From Crambe crambe (taxonomy: Eukaryota > Porifera > Demospongiae > Poecilosclerida > Crambeidae): 64,000 bases of DNA. Each line of letters opens with the position of its first letter. Within the stretch, counting starts at the first letter, position 1. Positions 58,515 to 64,000 of this stretch are shown in pieces. The notes beneath the pieces were generated by a model. The model was not told where the DNA came from. It made no database searches and saw only the letters and a program-made list of their open reading frames with translations. The stretch covers positions 2,790,001-2,854,000 of the forward strand of contig OZ004588.1 of assembly GCA_963924555.1 (NCBI GenBank), read 5' to 3'. A program made the translations under genes and the position numbers.

Positions 58515-58529
58515 TATTGCCAGGAGCAG

Positions 58530-58704
58530 TTTGCGCATGCGCATTTTTTGTAACCGGTTGCAAAGTGGCGGGCATTATTTAGCGTAGTAGACTGCGGAGT
58601 TTTTCTGAGGAGTGACTGTCGTCAACCCAATTGAACGATCGCGTAGGGCAGTGCTGTGAATAAGAAAGCTAGTCTTGAGTCTTCGTGTACCTGCCTTTGG
58701 ATCG
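58530..58704 (+). promoter_or_regulatory. Array 5' block 5 (putative promoter and first exon)
   Basis: TGCGCATGCGCA at 58532-58543, then TTTTTTGTAACCGGTTGCAA, CGGGCATTATTT and donor ATCG|GTAAGC at 58704/58705. It is nearly identical to block 2. The 3.35-kb fold-back nest immediately upstream separates it from the terminal-exon copy at 54141-54651. Confidence 0.55.
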
Positions 58705-58973
58705 GTAAGCAATGAAAACTCTTGCTTCAGTGATAGCAGATCCACCCATCATAGAGCCATAGATAATCTATGATGTAGGAGATTCACCTCCCCATCCCCT
58801 CTCAACACAATACACATAATTTGTTGCATTTTTGAGATCACTGAAGCACTGATGTTCGTATGGATTGCAGATAGAGCTGTTTTTGACGAAAATACCTCTC
58901 ACCCCCTCCACTCTTCTTTTTTTTCTTTTTCATTGTTCTAACTAATCACTGTATGTTGTGTATGCAATTACAG

Positions 58974-59045
58974 AATGAGATGATGGAAGTCCTCAAGGAA
59001 GAGGAACAGTCGTTATCGTCCCTATAAAATACCAAACTCTTATAG
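58974..59045 (+). pseudogene. Array exon A copy 11 (frameshifted)
   Basis: 72 nt with one inserted base (GATGGAAG) and several substitutions (CTATAAAATACC). Borders are AATTACAG and TTATAG|GTAACC. Confidence 0.45.
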
Positions 59046-62000
59046 GTAACCATCAATCCTTTTCATATTTGTCTGTTTGATCTTACTCGGTTACTTTCCT
59101 TTCACATGTGATTTCCTTTTGATGTGGTTTTGAGCATTTCTATTGTCTTCCCCTCCCCCCCAAGCCTCTTTGTGATTGTATGTACTAGCATGTGTGTGGA
59201 TTCATGTCCTCTATGTCCCTTCCCCTTTAGAATGTTGCTGGTGCTTTTTGTGTAACTGGCTCAATGTGCAAGCTGGGCAATAAGGTATTGATATGCCACC
59301 TCTGTGTAGTGCATCCCAGTTTCATAGGTACGTATAATCAGTACATCTTCTGATTGCCCCTCCCTCCCCCTATATATTGTGTCATCTCACTTTGTCCCTA
59401 GAGTGGATAGTGCTGAGGGAGAGGTTATAGACCTGAACACCTCATGGCCCACCACTGTCACTTTAGATCTAGATGGTGTGTTTTGACATTGACTGTTCTG
59501 TTTTTGACTTTCTAGTCTTGAGACCCTTTACCCATTTAATGTACTTGATATTGTAGTTGTTCTCTTGTAGTTGTTTGTGACTTTGTAAATCTTTACCAAT
59601 TATTCCATTATTCAGCATAATGAACTTAGGTAGTTGAAGAGCCACATGTAAATCTGTGTATCATAATTATAACTTCTGATTGGTCTAATTGGTACATGTT
59701 CTAATTGCCCCTCCCTCCCCTACATATCCCGTGTGTCCCTAGCATGGAAGTGCTGATAGATGTCACCACTATTCTGTACTTATGACTTTCTAATGTGGAC
59801 CCAACTAATGTGTATAGAGCGGCAGTACAGGAACTTGACTTTGAATGTTGAGGTGTCTCTCCAGAGAGGTTGTAGCATATAATTATTTACTTTCTGTTTC
59901 GTAATGGCTCCCTCTCTATTATCCTGTATCAAGCCAATATGTTTTTAAGCTGGAAATAACTTTATTTCAGGAGGGTGTGCTCTAATAGTCTGTGCACGTT
60001 TCAACTAGCCTTAAACCCAGGGTTGTTGAAGTCACGGGAATGTAATTACTGTGCATTATTTAGAACCTTGAGCATTAGATGTTAGTATGTGTGTGCCCTA
60101 ATATTATGCCCATCGATCCTTTTGTGCACAATATTGTGTTGTTTATTAGCAATGTGTGGATTCACTTTCCTTGAGTATCCTCTAAGATTGAAAGCAAGTA
60201 CATTTGAACATTAGTTTATTCTTAAATTCTGTTTGCATTTTAGCAATTCTATCTCACAATTGTTACTTGGAAATTTCATTTAATGTATCACTTTCTTGAA
60301 TATTTAATTTTGTGTTGCCAAAATCTACACGGAGTACACACTGTTACCTTATAATGTGATGTGAGCTTATAATGAAGCTGTTTGCTTGTTGGGTGGGCAT
60401 CATGATGTGAGATTTATAGAGCCCTTCAAGCATCAGACTGAAATACACATAATGTGTTGCATCTCCATGAGATCACTGAAGCACTGATATTCATATTCAT
60501 TGCAGATAGAGCAGTTTTTGACAAACACACACCACTCGATCTTCTTTCATTGTTCAAACTAATCAAATACCAAACTCTTACAGGTAACCATCAATTCTTC
60601 TCATATTTGTCTGTTTGATCTTACTCGGTCACTTTCCTTTCACATGTGATTTCCTTTTGATGTGGTTTTTGAGGATTGATATTGTATTTCAACCACCTTC
60701 CCCTCCCCCCAAGCCTCTTTGTGATTGTATGTACTAGCATGTGTGTGGATTCATGTCCTCTATGTCCCTTCCCCTTTAGAATGTTGCTGGTGCTTTATGT
60801 GTGACTGGCTCAGGAGGAATGAATATGGCAAGCTGGACAATAAGGTGTTGATATGGTGCAATCCATCACATTTTCATAGGTACGTATAATCAGTACGTCT
60901 TCTGATTGCCCCTCCCTCCCTATCATCTCATTTCGTCCCTAGAGTGGATAGTGGTGAGAGAGTTCATGGACCTGAAGACCTCATGGCCCACCATTGTCAT
61001 TTTAAATCTAGATGGTGTGTTTCGATATTGACTATTCTATTTTTTGACTTTCTAGTCTTGAGACCCTTTACCCATTTGATATACTTGATGGTGTACAATC
61101 ATTCTCTTGCTTGTAAATTCATGTAGTCGTTTGTGACTGTGTCAATCTTTACCAATTATTTGATTATTCTTATAGTATGGATAGTATTGAGGGAGACTTT
61201 ATAGACCACATGGCCTATCACTGCCAGACCCTTTATAGAGTGACAGTGCAGAAACTTGAATTCCAATGTTGAAGTGGCTATTCAGATTGAGTGGTTGTAT
61301 GATTATTCATTTTCTGTTCACTATGCCCCCCTTTCTGTCATCCTTCTACCTAGTGTCAGTAACTGTGCCCTCGGACTCAGACTTTTCACAGTTTTTCAAT
61401 GTGTCCTACTGTAATGTCCTGATAATGTATTTTGACCTGCCACCCTTAAATGGCAAAATGCCCAGTACTGGGATTAATATTGGGGATCATTCATCTGATT
61501 GTACATGTGACGTACATTAAAAAGATGTTATTTGGAGCATTATTGGTATAGAGGTGTATGGAGTATGTACCACCATTACCCATCACCAGGTTGGGATGTC
61601 ATGTGACAGCTGGCAGTATACGTAACCCCTTGTTAGCCATTGTCTACACAGAGTACACACTGTTGTCTTATAATGTGATGTGAACTTACAATGAAGCTGT
61701 TTGCTCATTGGGTGTGCATCATAATGAGATAATGCTGAGCATCAGATTGAGAGTCTTGAAATGTAGATATTTTATTAACAGGACTCAATACATGTATTAA
61801 GACCACCTTCCATGCATTCTCAAGCCAGTGTTGTAGGTACATGTTGAATGCATGACCAAAAGAAATGACTAAGTTCTTTCATAGAGGTTAGTGGACCAGT
61901 GTGTGTGTGTGTGTGTGGATGCATACAATGCCCTCTCAAGTTCCCCTTCACCACCAAAGACCAATCACAATTACAGTAACAGGTTCTTTGGTCTTTGCAG

Positions 62001-62780
62001 GTGTTAGGGAGTTGCTATGACTTCATAGTTTGCTAGTCCATGTTTTTTGAATGGTCATTATTAACCTTACATATGTGTGATCAACTCTTAAGTACATTGT
62101 ACGAGTAGGGTAATATGACAGGCATCCTTTTTATCCTTACAGTGCACACCCCCTCCACCTCTAAGTTATTCCTGACTCGTTTACACTCCTTCATCAGTGC
62201 ATACCTTTGTTTCATGCACCTTTGTTTCATGCTGCTTTATTGCATGCTGCTCATTTTGTTTAGTTTTAGACAAAGTGGAACTGTGTCACTCTCCCATTCT
62301 CTACCTCCAGAATTTACTAACAATTGTATACACAACTGGTCACTAGATTGTTACCTTCTAAAGAAAATGTCAAGTTTCCAAGCATCTGATAGATCTGGGG
62401 GTTAGAGAAGATGTGGGAGATCCCACTCTCCCTCCCAATACACATAATGTGTTGCATTTCCATAAGATCACTGAAGCACTGATGTTTATAGATAGAGCTG
62501 TTTTTGATGAACACACACACACCCCACCCTCTCCCTATATATTGTACCATCTCACTTGTCTCTAGCATGGATAGTACTGATTGATGGAGAGTTTGTAGAC
62601 CTGAGCACCTCATGGCCAACCAGATGACTATTCTGCACTTGTGAGTTTTAATGTTGAGACCCTTTACCCACTCTAGCCTGGCTAGAGAGGTTAGCATTTT
62701 CAGTCAATATGAACATTCACTTTCTGTTTCAATATGGATCCCTTTCTATTGTCCTGTATCAGTTGATTTAGCCTGTGTGT
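59046..62780. other. Array interior, unit 5
   Basis: Two successive runs of the same blocks after exon A copies 11 and 12: TTTGATCTTACTCGGT.AC, CATGTCCTCTATGTCCCTTC, CAATAAGGT.TTGATATG, GTACGTATAATCAGTAC and block C. They lie at about 59070-59560 and 60600-61080, an internal 1.5-kb duplication. Frames are broken. Confidence 0.45.
60562..60583 (+). pseudogene. Array exon A remnant 12
   Basis: Only the 3' end AATACCAAACTCTTACAG|GTAACC remains, joined to TTCAAACTAATC from the intron side. Confidence 0.4.
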
Positions 62781-62789
62781 GTAGTTTGT

Positions 62790-63275
62790 AGTATACTGAA
62801 CAACCATGGAGTAGTATACTGAATACTGAACAACCATGGAGTAGTATACTGAATACTGAACAACCATGGAGTAGTATACTGAATACTGAACAACCATGGA
62901 GTTGTATACTGAAGAACCAGGAGTAGTATACTGAAGAACCATGGAGTATACTGAATACTGAACAACCATGGAGTAGTATACTGAACAACCATGGAGTAGT
63001 ATACTGAATACTGAACAACCATGGAGTTGTATACTGAAGAACCATGGAGTAGTATACTGAATACTGAACAACCATGGAGTAGTATACTGAAGAACCATGG
63101 AGTAGTATACTGAATACTGAACAACCATGGAGTAGTATACTGAACAACCATGGAGTAGTATACTGAATACTGAACAACCATGGAGTAGTATACTGAAGAA
63201 CCATGGAGTATACTGAATACTGAACAACCATGGAGTAGTATACTGGAGTAGTATACTGAATACTGAACAACCATT
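62790..63275. repeat. 30/23-bp compound minisatellite
   Basis: About 18 units of GAACAACCATGGAGTAGTAT+ACT (23 bp), often extended by GAATACT to 30 bp, with GAAGAACC and TTGTATACT variants. Three minus-strand frames are open through it because the unit has no stop codon there. These long ORFs are artefacts. Confidence 0.9.
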
Positions 63276-64000
63276 GAGTAATGTTGACCTTGTCACCTTT
63301 ATCTGTTGGATTCAAGCAATGTGATGCGATATCCTCTAGAAGCTGTGTGGAACTGGCCCAAAAGGTATCTTTTTCAATGAGGTATGCCTCATATCCTCCC
63401 AGTTTAGTACGTCTTCTGATTGTCCCTATATATTGTGCCATCTCTTAACATGCATAGTGCTGAGTAGTTTATAAACCTGAGCACTTCATGACCCACCACT
63501 CATTCTAGAGATGATTTGGACTTGTGACTTTCTAATGTTGAGACCCTTTACCCACTCTGGCCTATATAGAGTGGCATATCCAGAGTTTGTCATGTTAACA
63601 CTTTCAGTTGATATGATAATTCATTTTCTGTTTCAATATGGATTCCTTTCTATTGTCCTGTATCAAACCATATCAGTTGAGTTTAGCCCTAGGAGGGTGT
63701 GCATAGTCCAGTGATAGCTTCCGGTTTGTAAAGGTCATCCATTGATCCACCCATCTTGGAGCAAAAGACGTGTTTTCTTGGAGTTGAAGTGTGTATGATG
63801 ATAATTATGATGATAGTACATTTAACTAGGAGATTGCAAAACTGAATAAAGTGTATGATATCTGATAAGCTTTTTCTACTCTGAAGTTTTCCATACTAAA
63901 TATATACAGTCCATGAACAACCATGGAGTACATTGATCCATCAAAATACAAAGCCTCTGCTACTACTTCCACTTCACTAACACACATGCCTGACAGGGTT
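63276..64000. other. Array interior to the window edge
   Basis: Another run of blocks: AGTACGTCTTCTGATTG, TTGAGACCCTTTACCCACTC and CTAGGAGGGTGTGCATAG, then sequence matching about 51790-51910 (AAGGTCATCCATTGATCCAC, GAAGTGTGTATGATGATAAT). No gene. Confidence 0.4.

Larger units (their letters stand above)
53741..58750. repeat. Segmental duplication 2, right copy (interrupted)
   Basis: Colinear with 25900-27545 apart from the insertion at about 55162-58513. It includes the decayed terminal exons at 54141-54651 and the 5' block at 58530. Confidence 0.8.

Noticed and set aside
61266..61520. 84-residue ORF with hydrophobic stretches
   Set aside because: Overlaps decayed array blocks; no signal beyond chance length in AT-rich DNA.
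62700..63441. Three long minus-strand ORFs (up to 231 residues)
   Set aside because: Generated by the stop-free 30/23-bp minisatellite; composition mirrors the repeat unit only.

Overview
The window is eukaryotic and very probably from a low-GC marine invertebrate. A demosponge is my best guess (inference). The evidence is AT-rich sequence with GT/AG introns, one ROCO-type death-domain gene, pogo and Tc1/IS630-type transposase genes, many fold-back MITEs, and repeated TGCGCATGCGCA palindromes near putative transcription starts. Nothing prokaryotic or viral was seen.

Left third (1-21 kb, + strand): the 3' part of one large gene. Six exons can be joined: 1-201, 2468-2734, 8075-8317, 14081-14320, 18258-20405 and 20556-20875. 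Every junction is phase 1 with GT/AG borders, so each internal exon is a symmetric 1-1 module. Together they encode a basic linker, three Death or Death-like domains, a Roc GTPase plus COR-like region (GAPGTGKS, DSGGQ, THRD) and a C-terminal Death domain. This points to an innate-immune or apoptotic signalling protein. Its long introns hold a decayed HIRAN-like ORF, an internally deleted pogo transposase that itself carries a nested pair of insertions, a 28-bp minisatellite, an intact DDE transposase between two ~630-bp direct repeats, two fragments of the gene's own COR exon, and a MITE.

Right two thirds (21-64 kb): a large, decayed, tandem array. Five related ~200-250-bp 5' blocks (NRF1-like palindrome or remnant, GGGCATTATTTG-type box, GT donor) lie at about 21.6, 27.3, 33.4, 43.2 and 58.5 kb. 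Four of them directly follow a 3'-terminal exon cluster or its remnant; the fifth follows one too, once a 3.35-kb insertion is discounted. Between them recurs a splice-bordered 71-nt exon (at least twelve copies or remnants) encoding a Ser/Arg/Lys-rich peptide, together with other conserved blocks. The best-preserved 3' end, 32769-33250, joins three exons into one open frame with a very acidic C-terminus. The unit before the 43.2-kb block instead ends in a frameshifted copy of the ROCO gene's last Death-domain exon. I do not recognise the protein made by these units; most copies are broken.

The array has been enlarged by segmental duplications (23.5-25.5 with 47.5-49.4 kb; 25.9-27.5 with 53.7-58.7 kb; 28.3-28.9 with 29.6-30.1 kb) and by many insertions. 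Because paralogous copies are present, several insertions can be dated relative to an empty site: a 3.35-kb nest of fold-back elements (55.16-58.51 kb), piggyBac-like TTAA elements in opposite orientation (49.80 and 52.92 kb), two palindromic elements (50.65-51.23 kb) and TA-flanked MITEs (33.55 and 33.72 kb). Microsatellites (CT, GT, CA, homopolymer C/G/T) and a 30/23-bp minisatellite present at two loci in opposite orientation complete the picture.
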